Part shown: one piece after another, positions 24,219 to 35,297 of the stretch
Numbering within the stretch: the first letter of the stretch is position 1
Layout: each line of letters starts with the position of its first letter
Source of the DNA: Oscarella lobularis
Lineage: Eukaryota > Porifera > Homoscleromorpha > Homosclerophorida > Oscarellidae
Length of the DNA stretch: 64,000 nt
NCBI RefSeq assembly: GCF_947507565.1
Contig: NC_089175.1
Location: forward strand, 2,345,733 to 2,409,732
Reading direction: 5' to 3'
Position numbers and translations under genes: made by a program
The notes under the pieces: generated by a model
What the model saw: the letters and a program-made list of their open reading frames with translations, nothing else
Databases searched by the model: none
What the model was told of the DNA's origin: nothing

Positions 24219-25571
24219 TTACAATTTCAAACATTCAAGTGAGTTCTTTGCACCCGCTCCCCCCACTACAACTAATTGATTGTCTTTTGTTTCACATGCA
24301 CCATGGTAACATCGTCTCTCATTCATTGATGGCAATGGAAGCCAATCCCCGGATAATTCATCATACAATTCAACACAATTGCTCTTTCTCAATCCTCCTG
24401 TTGCGACAAGTTTTCCATTCAATGAGGACAATTGACACAAGTACTCTGTAGTTGGATTGATATCAATCCACTTTTGTTCCTTCATCAAAAAACATTCAAC
24501 TGAATTCCTCGCCCCTCTCCCTCCAACAAACATTTTATCATCAATCACAGCCAATGAACACCACCACCGTTTATTCTTCATTTTCTTTATTGGTTCCCAT
24601 TCTTCCTTATTAATATCAAAACAATCAACTCGATCACTCCACCCTCCCACAAGATAAATGTTCCCATTGTGTCCAATTGCTGATCTGTGATCGAGTTGAT
24701 ATTCATGTGGTATTTCAGTTAATAATTCCAAATCTCTCGTTTCACTTTTCCATTCATAAATTCTCTTGCATTGTTCCCCAGTGTAACCGCCCCCCTCCAT
24801 GACATGTCCTTTCCCTTCACATTTAAAGACACTCCCTATGCGAATACCCAGGTCATGCTTCTCTCCCTTCCACGCTCCCTCCTTCAACTGAAACATTCTA
24901 TTCAACCAACCAACATGTATCATTCCATTGATTTCAGCCACACATCCAAATGGCAAACAATAATGAATGGGCATGTTTGGTTCGAATTGTTTCCATTTGA
25001 GATGACCCCCATCCCATCGTCCAATCTAAAAATATCCAATTCTCAATCCTATTTATATCAACCAAATAAAATAACCTTATTTCTCAATCCAATATTAGTC
25101 ATTTCCGATTTCGCATTCTTCTTCTCGGATTCCGCTCGCTTTTTCTCCGATTCTGCAAGCTTCTTCGCGAATTCCGCAAGCTTGTTCTCCAGATCGTTCT
25201 TCCCTTCTTCTCCCGCCGCCAACGATCTTTTCTCTCTTCCTGAAAGTTTCACAAAATGAATCCCGAATATCAGGTCATCGAAATCGCTCACCTAGCACTT
25301 TGACGACGTGTTCCTGTCCTTCGGTCTTTCGAACAATCGTCACAAATTGATCGTAAGACGTCGGTCCTTTTCGCGGCAAAATTTCTTTGAGTAGCATGCG
25401 CGATTTCTCTTGTCTCGTCGAAATCGCGCGAAGATGTTGATGTTCCTCGTCTGTAACGAGTTTTTCGCTGTAGAGACGATCGAGGAGGGAGTCGGGATCG
25501 AGAACTCGGACGAGATCACTGAATATGGGTCGGACAATCGATTCCCATCGTTTGTCGATCAGTGCTGACAT
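24219..25571 (-). CDS. CARD-coiled-coil-Kelch protein, copy 5 (416 aa)
   Basis: Exons: CARD 25292-25571 (ATG 25571), coil 25076-25239, Kelch 24219-25025; 1251 nt in frame. CARD and coil are almost identical to copy 2, and the whole unit with its SLC30A9 relic is a recent duplicate of unit 2. Yet the loop patches differ: HYCL, LN, YTGEQ, DH, WSD, WW, RGARN, LRK and AGAK. Shared patches are EYL with copy 2, CYH with copy 3 and YTGEQ with copy 1. It has the shortest Kelch exon (807 nt); the differences are whole codons. Confidence 0.85.
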
Positions 25572-25882
25572 TTGGACAAGCTAAGAGCGGAGAGGCGATA
25601 TATGACGGCTAGGGCGGCTGTGAGAACAATGAGGGGAATTCAGGGAGGTCGCATAATTATGTAAGGTGAGCTCGGTTCGGGGAAATCCCCACAAGAGTCC
25701 CTGGTAGCAAAAACAAGTGAAATCGCTTGAGATTTGATTTGATTTTCGGTTTGGAGTGGAATTCACAATTCTTGACGTTCTTCATTAGCAAAATTATGCG
25801 ATATGACGAGGGAAACGAAGGGAGAACGACAATGAGATGGGAATCGTCACACGTGACGAATTGCAATTAGGAATTTGAATCG
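25572..25882. promoter_or_regulatory. Bidirectional promoter module, unit 5
   Basis: Near-identical to 13740-14050, with the same CGTCACACGTGACG and ATGACGTCA elements. Confidence 0.5.
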
Positions 25883-26233
25883 ATGACGTCAAAGCGGAGG
25901 AGGCTTTCCTATAACGCACGCTATAGTTACGAGCCGATCGCTCTCCTTCGTCAAAACGCGACGAATCATCGCCGTTTCTACAGCACAACAACAAAGAACG
26001 GTGAGCAAGCTCCACACATACGCGTATTCGCATCGACTAGACTCAAATGGGGCGAAGAAAGAGCCTTAATTTAATCCTTTGGAATTCCCTTTCTTTCGTT
26101 GGAGACGAATCGTTATTTTTGCTTGGAAGTCTCGTTTTAGGTCTTTGCTCGTGTGGGGAAGTCAAGAGGCTCTCGATAGGGAATTGGAAGAAGAGGAAAG
26201 GAGACGAAAACGTGATGTTTTTAGGCGATAATC

Positions 26234-26268
<35 letters not shown>

Positions 26269-27611
26269 TTTCAGAAGTGAGTGCACTTATTGGACATCTG
26301 AAAAAATCGGTCAAAGATCAGTCGAAAAAAGTTCATCTCGAGGCACGTACACGAAATCTTCTGTTATAATTCAATATATTATACTCGTTGTTATTTCTTA
26401 GGTGTTTGGCCACGAGAAAGAGAGACTTTCATTTTGTTACTGGTTCAGCAAAAATTGTCACATATGCAATACGAAGGTTAATTAATTAATGAATAAAAAA
26501 ATAATCATCTTTACATTTATTTCTCTTTTTTCAGCAATGCAGCTGTAACAATGTTCAAATTGGCCGCTTGGTTATATAGCGGTTCATCGAGCATGCTTCC
26601 TGAAGCCATACACTCATTCATCCATACGCTAAATGAGGTAGAGGACACTTGCTTCGCTCCTAGACTCTTTTGAAGGGCCCTAGATAAAATCATTTATATA
26701 CATAATACACGTGTTTTCACTCTAGAGTCTCCTTGCTATTGGGAATAGCAAACTCAATAGGAAAACCCGACCCAGATCATCCGTAAGCGCGCGTTTAGAG
26801 AATCCAGTTGCCTCTCTATTTCTTCTCCTTTAGCTCTGGATTCTCTCGAGTTGAGTACGTCTAGGCGTTGGTGAGTGGCGTGGGAATCTTCTTCCTTGGA
26901 GCCGATGCAATCAATCCACGGACTCTGGCATCGTCCTCATCTCGAATCCCTTCAACTGGTACCCCGACCCCGTAGCACAGGGGAAAATCTCCCTATTTAA
27001 TTCGACGTGTCGTTTCTTAGGCTCTGGTTCTATTAGGCGGATCAGCTATTGTTGAAATCGAATACGGTTATTTATTCGTCTTTTCTCTGGGGGTCTAAAC
27101 AAGGTACACTTCTCCGCCCGGCGATCGTGCACGTGAGGGCGAGCGCTCATAGGCGCCGGCCTGCATGACTTTTCGAGAATACGTGTAGAATTGTATTTAT
27201 TGTAATCGCGTCCATGGGAAATCGTTTTGCACTATTCGTGCGATTTGGTCGCGATCCTTGTGCCGTCGCCGTTCTTTTGGAAGACAGTGCCGCCCGCCCG
27301 TCGTTGGGGTAGCGATCGCCGGTCTCTGTCTCTCCCTCGCGACGTATCAACGACATATTGTTTATGACTCGATCGACTCGATTTGTATAGGAAGTAAGGG
27401 GGATTTTGTATCCATGGTCTTTGTGAGAGCATTGAGTGGGTTCGAGGCTTACTTGGGTGCGTTGCCGCGTTTCTTATTCGAAGATATACGGATTTTCTCG
27501 TTGGAAGGTTGGCTTACACGCGTTGCTACATATTCTCAATTAATTCCTCGACTTTCTATAAGAATAATTGATTCGGCAAAGCTTCGTCGTATAAATAAAC
27601 GGAAAATTGGT
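25883..27611 (+). pseudogene. Decayed SLC30A9 copy, unit 5
   Basis: Near-identical to the relic at 14051-15777, with the same TAG and the same one-base insertion in LLAIG, which shows segmental duplication after decay. The (TTTA)n run at 26230-26272 is a little longer. Confidence 0.85.
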
Positions 27612-28677
27612 ACATAAGACTATTAGCTACTAAATTGTTGTTATATATATTTTTAGTGTTAGGAAAAGCAAAGGCAAACTGCAATAGGGCGTCGTTTTAT
27701 GAAGAAGAGATGATGATGGCGAGAAAATTACGGCTTTTCTGCTCAAGTAAAGAAAATCAGCGATGTAGAAACGAGATTAGTATTGATTTAATTAATAAAT
27801 ATTGATTTTTGAGTCAGATTGTCGTGTGATCGTGTGAGAATGAGGGAAGAGTGAAGAAGGCGAGAGTATGCTTGGATCTTTCTCCAATAGTTCCACGATC
27901 AATCTGCAGAGTCAATAAACGAAAAGTGGTAATGAAATCATTACGTTTCAAATGGCTATTGATTTTTGGATGTAACCTGGGCAAAAAATGACTTTTTCTG
28001 ACGACGGCGTTCTTCTAACAAAATTTGACAGAATATATGACAATGTAAGACCAGGAAATGGGATAAATAATTGTGAAATATCAATTAGAAAGCGAACATT
28101 GGATTTCTTCTCCTAATTTCCATATTGTCATATGGGTTAGGATGGGCGAACATATAGAGATTTGAAGAGTGCGAGAGAAGTCGTTCGCGCTTTGCTCAAA
28201 GTGGGAGAGAAGAAATGAAATACATTTCAACACAAATTCAACACAACGTTATTTATCTATTAATTTTTTTTCTTATATAGCGTTTCATCGATTATGCACT
28301 CTTATCTCGCGTTGATATTCTAAATGAGGTCGAGAACACGTGGCTCGTCTCCTCGATTCTTCCAATAGAACGAGACAAAGAGAGAAGGGTCTAGGAACGA
28401 ACTAATGAATCAATAAGTTCGAGAGAAGATGCGAAACGCTTTCGATTTTGACTGGAAGTAAGTTTTCTATGTTAACACGCTGAACTGCGCTGTTTGGAAA
28501 TAATAGACAATGAAAATGACAAAAGCAGATCTGTTTTGGAATTAATAAATAAATGAATAGGTAATGAAAAATAGTTATGTCTAGCTGATTATTCTTTTCT
28601 TACAGAGACGTTGTATTAATTATTTAAAGGCGGGAAATCATTCGTAAGTGTAAAACAAACGATGTAATAGTTTTAAA
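27612..28677. other. Relic 3' flank and left part of spacer U copy 5/6
   Basis: Module DNA as at 11,300-12,030. It is interrupted after TTTTAAA at 28677 by the Helitron and resumes at 36487 with TTCTGTTACATCC. No gene is seen. Confidence 0.7.
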
Positions 28678-28753
28678 CTAGCTGTCTAATACCCGGCTAC
28701 GCCGGGTATTTCTGGTGACGTATAAGTTGTAATGTGACAGAGGTCGGAGGAAT

Positions 28754-31700
28754 TCAGTGAAAGATTTCGTGGTATACAATATTCTTTGTTTTGTTGTCGT
28801 GAGTTAGGACGTAAAGATTGTGAGGAGAATGGACACGGGAACAGGCGACATAGAATTGTCCGTGGGAAAAGCAGTGAGTTAGGAGTGATAGTCCTACGAT
28901 GTCTAAAGTTTGACCTTGAGCTTTGTTGATTGTCATGGCAAAGGATAGTCTAATAGGAAATTGCAGTCGTCTAAAGGGTATTGTGGTGTCAGTGGGAATG
29001 AGAGGTATGCGAAAAATGAAGACGTGTTGTCCTTGGTGCTGGCCAAGGGCGATAATGGCCTCAATGACATTGTGTCTAAGTTCATGGATGATTAGCTTGG
29101 TGCCGTTGCAAAGTTTAGGGGCATCGAGATTACGTAGAAGGATAACGGGAACACCTTTCTTTAGACGTAGTATATGCGGAGGAAAACCAGGGGGGTCAAG
29201 GGAATTAAGAAGTTCTGTGGGAAAAAGTACTGCTCCGTCATCGTCAACTGGAGTGTCCATCGAGGGGTATTCTTTAAGTTCGGTTGGTATTTGGTCAAGT
29301 AGAGAGTCGTTAATTGTCGCAATTGCATCGTTTGTAGGTGCAAGAATTGCTCGTTTCGATAGCCAGCTTTGGTCGGTGAAATTAGCGGCGAGGTCGGGAA
29401 AAACGGCGTTTTCAAGTTGTTCGGGAGAGTAAATAGGATTTCCGTACGGAATTTCGAGAAAGTTGCATTCGTCTGTTGGGATTTCACCGTTTCCTATTCG
29501 AAGAAGGAGGTCGGCGTATTGGCCTGCGAGAACGTCATTTTCGAGGTGCACTCTCATATTTGTGCGGAGATGCAAGGTTCTTACGGTTGGCCAGAGTGTT
29601 CTAGATGCTTTCAGAGACGCCTGTAATTGGTCAAGACGCGTACCTCTAGGCACGATTGGGAGGGTTTGACGAAAGTCGCCTGCTAAGAGAAGAGTGAGGC
29701 CGCCCATCAAAGTGTCGTTTTGCCGAATGTCTCGGAGCGTGCGATCAAGAGCTTCAAGAGCGCGCCTATGGGTCATAGTGCATTCGTCCCAGACAATCAG
29801 TTTAGTGCGTTGAAGAAGTCGAGCTTTAACTGTGCCTCTTTCGATGTTGCAGGAGGGGTGGTCTTCCTTGGAGAGGTCTAGTGGTAATTTGAAAGTAGAG
29901 TGAGCCGTTTTACCCCCCTGAAGGAGAGTGGCGGCAATTCCGGAAGAGGCCACTGCAAGTGCAATTTGTCCCGAGGCTCGAACTTTTGCGAGAAGAAGAT
30001 TAAGAAGGTAGGTTTTTCCCGTTCCCCCTGGCGCGTCAAGAAATATGATTCGGCCCGTCAAAGGCTGATCGGTTTCTGTGATATTGGAGCAAATGGCATC
30101 GTAGGCTTCGTGTTGGTCGGGGCTAAGAGTCGGGGTCCTGGTCTCAATAATGTGGTTCATTTCGCGAAGGTTATACGACAGTTCTGCTAATATTTCTTGC
30201 GGAGTGTTATCTGCTATGCCTTGAGAACTTCGGTCGGGAGATTGTATGCCGTAGTGAGAAAGTGGCTTTCCGCTAGGAAACGATAGGAGCTTGTCTTCAA
30301 TGTATATTAACGCTTGGTTGAAAAGGATGTCGGAGAAAGGCAAGTCGTTTTGAGATAACAGTTGTCGTCGGCGATGCAGAAAATCCTCTGACATGGGTTC
30401 TTTGTGGGCTTCCCACAATGCAGGAGGATCGGCGACAGAGCACATGTGAAGCATGATGGCAAACATGTCACGAAGATTTCGTGGCATTTGGGAAACTGCG
30501 GCTTCGGTAAGTGCATTGTGCCAGTGATCGTCGCTTTCCAAGAGTCCTCTGTGCTTGCAGGCTTCTTGGTAGGTAGGATACACCGTTTCATTGAAGGTGC
30601 GCAATGCTTCGAAGCTGGTCGGACCTCGGACAGTGTGGAGAAGAAGGCGTAAGTGGTAGCATTCGGTGTCGTTCGGATGAACGGTGTAGACTCGCCCGAG
30701 GCAGTCGGATTCATAAATTAGCGGATATCCTTCGACGCACTGTCCTCGTTGCCGGCGGCGCCATGATTTGCTTTGCCACGTGTAGTATTTGGGTACATCC
30801 ACGTATAGAAGTGTTCGTGCAAAGGCGTCCTTTTGGCAGAGCGCGAAGAATTCTGTGAGAGTGGTTTTGGGAGGTTGCTCTGCTTGATCAGCGGCATTTT
30901 CGGCATTAAAGGTCACCCTTTGGCCATTTTCTAAGTGGACGTGCAGCTTTTGGACAGCGGGGTGGTGATGGTGAATGGGAAATGCGCATATTCTCCAGAC
31001 AGCTTCGTTTGTGCTGATGTACCTGGCTGCTTGGAAACAGGTAATTTCGTCGTTTGTGTCTTGCGGTCGCACGCCAAAGACTGCCATATCTTGTCCTTTA
31101 TGTACATATTTGCAGATGTATTTGACGCTTTTGACGGAATTGGAGATTTCGACGTTGATGTGGCATTTGAATGTGCGAAGAAGAAAGGGGTTGTAGGGAA
31201 CAATCCATCGGTTGTCGACGGTGCGTCCCGGACTTAGTTCTGCGGTGTTACCTCCTTGATCGGGAGAACGACGTCTGTAAAGAGGATAACCGTTTTCTCC
31301 CGTCTGGGTTTCGGAGGCAAAGTCTCTTGGATACTTTTTTGTGCACCTGCCGTTTTCCATGCACGGGGAAGACATGTTCCGTTCGCCACATGGTCCGTGG
31401 ACCATGTGCTTTTTTACCAGTTCATAGAGGATGGGGTCGGCTTCGGGATCGGGTAGTTCAGCTGAAATGACTTTGTCAATATCATCGGGTCGAACTTTTT
31501 CGTACAGCCAAGTTAGCAAGTGTATATGAGGCAAGCCCCGTTTTTGCCACTCTATGGCATAAGCGTGGCAACGGACTTTGCCGAAGATTTCTTTGTGATC
31601 CATCAAGTCCATGAGTTTTTCGACTTTTTGCTTGAATACGCGTGCTGTGATGTCTTGGCGGTCGGCGGGAGATTGGCCTTCAAAAAGTTCATTTTCAATT

Positions 31701-33301
31701 TCGGAGCATCGAGGATTGCATGTCATGGTAGTGAAGAGGTCAGGAGCTCCAAATTTTCTGACGTAAGTCATCGTATCCTGAAAGCGTTCGTGCATGTATC
31801 TAGGAGAACCGGTAAAGGTGGATGGGAGTACGACAGTGCGTCCTATGCTTTCAACATCGTCTGCTCGGTGAACCGTATCACGAAGTCGAGAGTACTTGTC
31901 GACGCGTAGGGTATCTTGACTGTAACGAATAAAACTGAGTCTCTCGGACTCGATTTTAGCGTATGCGTCAACAATGAACTGGTGGGAAAGCGGTCCGCTT
32001 CGGTGAAGAATGTTGAACTCGTTCTCTCTTTGCATTAGTCGATAAGCGTAGAATTGAAGTGGGCTCATTTTCTTCGACGTCGGGCGCTTTGTTTGAGGAT
32101 TGGACAAATACGTTTCAAGGTGGTAACCGTCCTCTCCGCGAGGGAACAAAAGAGGATATTGCCAGGAGTCGTATGCTCTGTTTGTTTCTGAGACACGATG
32201 GATTTTGTCATCTTTAGCATGAAGTACAATGTCTCTGTGACCCGCGTTCTCATTGATTAGTAACGCGGCAATTTCGGAGCAGCTGGGGGCGTTGTATCTT
32301 CGCGGATGTTGACCAGGGGGACGTTTGTCAGCACGAATGACAATCTTATGGCTATCGTTAATAAGCCCCTTTTCGAACGCGGTTTTGAAATCACGTATGT
32401 AAGGATTTACAATGTGCAGCATGCTCTGTAACTGCGCTAACAGAGTGCGATCGATGATATGTCGAACGGCGTCGGACTGAACGGCCACTCGTCGGAGAGC
32501 CTGTTGCTCATAATTCTCTATGAAGTAAATTTGCAGGAAGCAGGGTTGTTGATGAGAGGGTGGCGTGACTGAACCTACTGAATGATACACCTGTCCTTGT
32601 ATTTTAAAAGTAGGCATGTATCCGGGATAGCGAACGATGTTTTTCGCTCCAAAAGAAGTCATCTGAAAGCAAGAATTGTACGCGCGAGTATGAGAGCGAA
32701 AGCGGATAGATTGGGGATCAGTATTGCACAGAAGGCGTTTCAGAAGAATCGGTGGTTGAGGAAGTGGTTGCAAAATGACTTTTCCGTTAGAACAGCACAT
32801 GGATGGCGGTTCGCGAAGCCATTTTTTGGCACCGCAGTGCTCGCAAGCGTAGTCCATGCCACCTATGTTTCCGAAGTCAAACGAAAGGGCGGGGTCGTAA
32901 GCGAAAGCCGCTTTGGAAAATGAGAAAGTTCGGCGGTTGCGTCGTTGGTGTGAAGAAGCGCTCCCTCTCGCTGACTGGATGCGAGATGCTCGCTCTTGAA
33001 CACGTCGTCGGGGCAAGGGGCGCGAGAGAGTATCATGGTTTGGGGGAGAGTGAGAGGGAGCTGCCGCCTCAGAAGAAGGCTCCGCGTGTAGAATAGGCGG
33101 ACAAAGGGGTGCGTGAGAGGAACTTGAAGAGGGTGGAGTGCAACTTGGAGAGGAAAGGGGTGGAGAATATTCGTGTATTGTGGCAGACGTGGACGGTGGA
33201 GAGTCCTCCGCAGGCGTTGGAACGATGCTGGAGGCGTGGTGGGAGGCACGGCGCCTTTTAGCGGAGCGCGGTTCTGAAGAATATTTTCGCTTCCGCGGCA
33301 T
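28754..33301 (-). CDS. Helitron Rep/helicase (1515 aa)
   Basis: One uninterrupted frame from ATG 33301. A Ser/Pro/Arg-rich N-terminus comes first. A zinc-finger-like segment follows (C-E-H-C-G then C-C near residue 155-175), and then the Helitron-like N domain (LMQRENEFNILHRSGPLSHQ). The HUH endonuclease has FTTMTCNP, GLPHIHLLTW and the two-tyrosine motif YICKYVHKG. The C-terminal third is a PIF1-type SF1 helicase: GGTGKT Walker A, IVWDECTM Walker B, LLLAGDFRQTLPIVP and AMTINKAQGQTLD. It nicks and unwinds DNA in rolling-circle transposition. All key motifs are present and there are no stops or frameshifts, so recent activity is plausible. Confidence 0.95.
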   Translation of the reverse strand: MPRKRKYSSEPRSAKRRRASHHASSIVPTPAEDSPPSTSATIHEYSPPLSSPSCTPPSSSSSHAPLCPPILHAEPSSEAAAPSHSPPNHDTLSRPLPRRRVQERASRIQSARGSASSHQRRNRRTFSFSKAAFAYDPALSFDFGNIGGMDYACEHCGAKKWLREPPSMCCSNGKVILQPLPQPPILLKRLLCNTDPQSIRFRSHTRAYNSCFQMTSFGAKNIVRYPGYMPTFKIQGQVYHSVGSVTPPSHQQPCFLQIYFIENYEQQALRRVAVQSDAVRHIIDRTLLAQLQSMLHIVNPYIRDFKTAFEKGLINDSHKIVIRADKRPPGQHPRRYNAPSCSEIAALLINENAGHRDIVLHAKDDKIHRVSETNRAYDSWQYPLLFPRGEDGYHLETYLSNPQTKRPTSKKMSPLQFYAYRLMQRENEFNILHRSGPLSHQFIVDAYAKIESERLSFIRYSQDTLRVDKYSRLRDTVHRADDVESIGRTVVLPSTFTGSPRYMHERFQDTMTYVRKFGAPDLFTTMTCNPRCSEIENELFEGQSPADRQDITARVFKQKVEKLMDLMDHKEIFGKVRCHAYAIEWQKRGLPHIHLLTWLYEKVRPDDIDKVISAELPDPEADPILYELVKKHMVHGPCGERNMSSPCMENGRCTKKYPRDFASETQTGENGYPLYRRRSPDQGGNTAELSPGRTVDNRWIVPYNPFLLRTFKCHINVEISNSVKSVKYICKYVHKGQDMAVFGVRPQDTNDEITCFQAARYISTNEAVWRICAFPIHHHHPAVQKLHVHLENGQRVTFNAENAADQAEQPPKTTLTEFFALCQKDAFARTLLYVDVPKYYTWQSKSWRRRQRGQCVEGYPLIYESDCLGRVYTVHPNDTECYHLRLLLHTVRGPTSFEALRTFNETVYPTYQEACKHRGLLESDDHWHNALTEAAVSQMPRNLRDMFAIMLHMCSVADPPALWEAHKEPMSEDFLHRRRQLLSQNDLPFSDILFNQALIYIEDKLLSFPSGKPLSHYGIQSPDRSSQGIADNTPQEILAELSYNLREMNHIIETRTPTLSPDQHEAYDAICSNITETDQPLTGRIIFLDAPGGTGKTYLLNLLLAKVRASGQIALAVASSGIAATLLQGGKTAHSTFKLPLDLSKEDHPSCNIERGTVKARLLQRTKLIVWDECTMTHRRALEALDRTLRDIRQNDTLMGGLTLLLAGDFRQTLPIVPRGTRLDQLQASLKASRTLWPTVRTLHLRTNMRVHLENDVLAGQYADLLLRIGNGEIPTDECNFLEIPYGNPIYSPEQLENAVFPDLAANFTDQSWLSKRAILAPTNDAIATINDSLLDQIPTELKEYPSMDTPVDDDGAVLFPTELLNSLDPPGFPPHILRLKKGVPVILLRNLDAPKLCNGTKLIIHELRHNVIEAIIALGQHQGQHVFIFRIPLIPTDTTIPFRRLQFPIRLSFAMTINKAQGQTLDIVGLSLLTHCFSHGQFYVACSRVHSPHNLYVLTHDNKTKNIVYHEIFH

Positions 33302-33898
33302 GAAGATTTTCTTGACTTCGTGATACTCTCGAAATCGTGATATTGGTAATCGTGACCCAGTAACAGGGCAACAAAACTAAGAGAAACGGGGGAATTATGA
33401 TCAGAAAAGAAATCAGAAAAAAACGAACTTCGAAATGAGACTATTCGTCGTTGAAGGCGATGTCGCTCGAGAATCGAGTCGATTTGCTTGCTCAGACGAC
33501 ACGAAAGGCGTGCTGAAGAGCGAGTTTGCAGGAGAAGGCGAACGAACGCAGAGAGCCGAGTGTTTCGTAGAGAAAACGTTCCGAATGACGACGGCAGGCT
33601 CGAGATCAGCGCAAAACGAACGAATGGAGATGTCGAAAAAAAGGTAAGGCTTTCTTCGATGTGATTCGGTGGATACGATTCTTTTCGGAAGCAGCGTGAA
33701 GATATCGGGAGAAGCGATCAAGATGGCGGCGCTATCACGTGACTGACGGGGCATCGTGTTTTAGGCACAAGGCAAAAATTTGATGCACATCTTTAATTTC
33801 TCTTGCACGTAAGAGGTCGCGGAAATTACTCATGCAAAAAGCATAAACTACGGTCACGCGCCTCTCGAGCTCAATTACACTATACGGTTATCGAAAAG
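33302..33898. other. Helitron interior between Rep/helicase and RPA genes
   Basis: No convincing gene. A plus-strand open stretch at 33435-33647 starts MRLFVVEGDVARESSRFACS and ends at a GTAAGG-like donor; it may be chance or a small exon. It likely contains the promoter of the Rep/helicase gene. Confidence 0.4.
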
Positions 33899-35297
33899 TC
33901 ACACGTCGTCGCCTTCGCCTTCGCTAACGTTGAGCGCTTCTTCAAGAGCGGGCAAATAGTTGTCTTCAACGCTGGACGATATCGGCAAAGCAGCCGCAGA
34001 CAAAGGATTTGCAGGATTCGGAGAAGGATTCGGACGATTCGGTGAAGTCGGCTTAGGATTTTCCAGTGATCGCATCTCGACGTCGGGATTGCGAACAACG
34101 TTCAGAACGGTCTAAAAATGCCTTACAGCAATGCATGAAATGAGAAACATCGTCTTACCATTGACTGATTGTTGTATGTCAATGTGAACTGTTTCGCATC
34201 GATCAGTTTCACCGGTGTCACGTCGTCTTCGGATTCGGTATTTGCCATCTTCCGCAAAGCGTCGCCTTCTGCGTGAAGACGCAGCCTGAATGAGTTGACG
34301 TTTATGCTGAGAATAGCCGAGACGCGGCGCTTGCAAGATGCTAACGATGAGACGGTCGGACAGGCGTTGCATCGACCGATACCTTTCACATCCCTCAATT
34401 CCGTCATGTGCCCGTTCAGGCAATCCCCGCAGACATATTGGGACGAAAAATCTGTGACGCTGGCGACCGTTGCTCCCTCGACTGTTGCAGCAGCCGAAAC
34501 AGGCTTCTTGTAGGAAAAGCGGACTCCCTCGACAGGGGTTTTCGAGCGCTCAATGCGAGCGTTGTGTTTCGGAGTTGTCAACGTGTTTTCTCCGCCGAAC
34601 TCTTTTACCATGAGACCGCTGAAGTCGTAGCACTGTCCGATTTCGACCGTGTTGACGTGGATCGCCCACAGATTCACAGTGGCTTTTCCCGTGGGGTCCT
34701 CGACCGTAATCGTTTGAACGGGTGTTCCAGACATCGTAGCTGTAGGAGATTGGACGTTGACGACGCCGGCGGAAAAAGAGACTTTCGTGTATGGTAGAAG
34801 TCCGTCGAGCTCGCTGAGAACAATCTTTTGCGGTCCGGCATCCTTGGCGGCAATCGATAATGATGTCTGGTTCGAAAAGACGCGAGGCGATCTCCAGACG
34901 GCGGTTCCATCTGTTATCATGACTTCCATGTCGTCTCCGGAACGTGACGGTTGAACAACGGCGTTCGAAAAGTTGACTGGGCGACCGTTCTGCGCAAGAT
35001 CGCGAATCTTTTCGGCTTTTTTGGGGCTGAAGCCGACAAACCGCTTTCGACCCGACTCGTCTCCCAAATAACCGTCAAAAAATTTTTTGCCCGGTGAATC
35101 TTCGAGACCCGAGAAAACTTCGATTACTCCGTGAACGCTCGCCTTATATCCTAAAAAGGAGAATACATACGTGTATATCGCAATAGACGATGTAGCTTAC
35201 CACTTTGCTGTGGGAAGATATCAGACAGAGTATCGAATTCTTGCGGGCGCGGCCTCTTTCGCGGCGACGACTTCGTAGGGGAGTGTTGTGCCGACAT
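33899..35297 (-). CDS. Helitron-borne RPA1-like single-strand DNA-binding protein
   Basis: Three or more exons. Exon 1 starts at ATG 35297 (MSAQHSPTKSSPRKRPRPQE) and exon 2 reads GYKASVHGVIEVFSGLE. The body has OB-fold-like strands (KFFDGYLGDESGRKRFVGFS, VEDPTGKATVNLWAIHVNTV) and a four-cysteine zinc knuckle (CGDCLNGHM then GRCNACP). The tail is Asn/Pro-rich, ends in acid and stops at TGA 33901-33899. RPA-like genes are known passengers of plant and some animal Helitrons and are thought to protect single-stranded intermediates. The match is to the overall plan; exact exon joins are by eye. Confidence 0.75.

Noticed and set aside
28923-33096. Plus-strand frames across the Helitron Rep/helicase
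   Set aside because: Shadows of the 1515-residue minus-strand protein.
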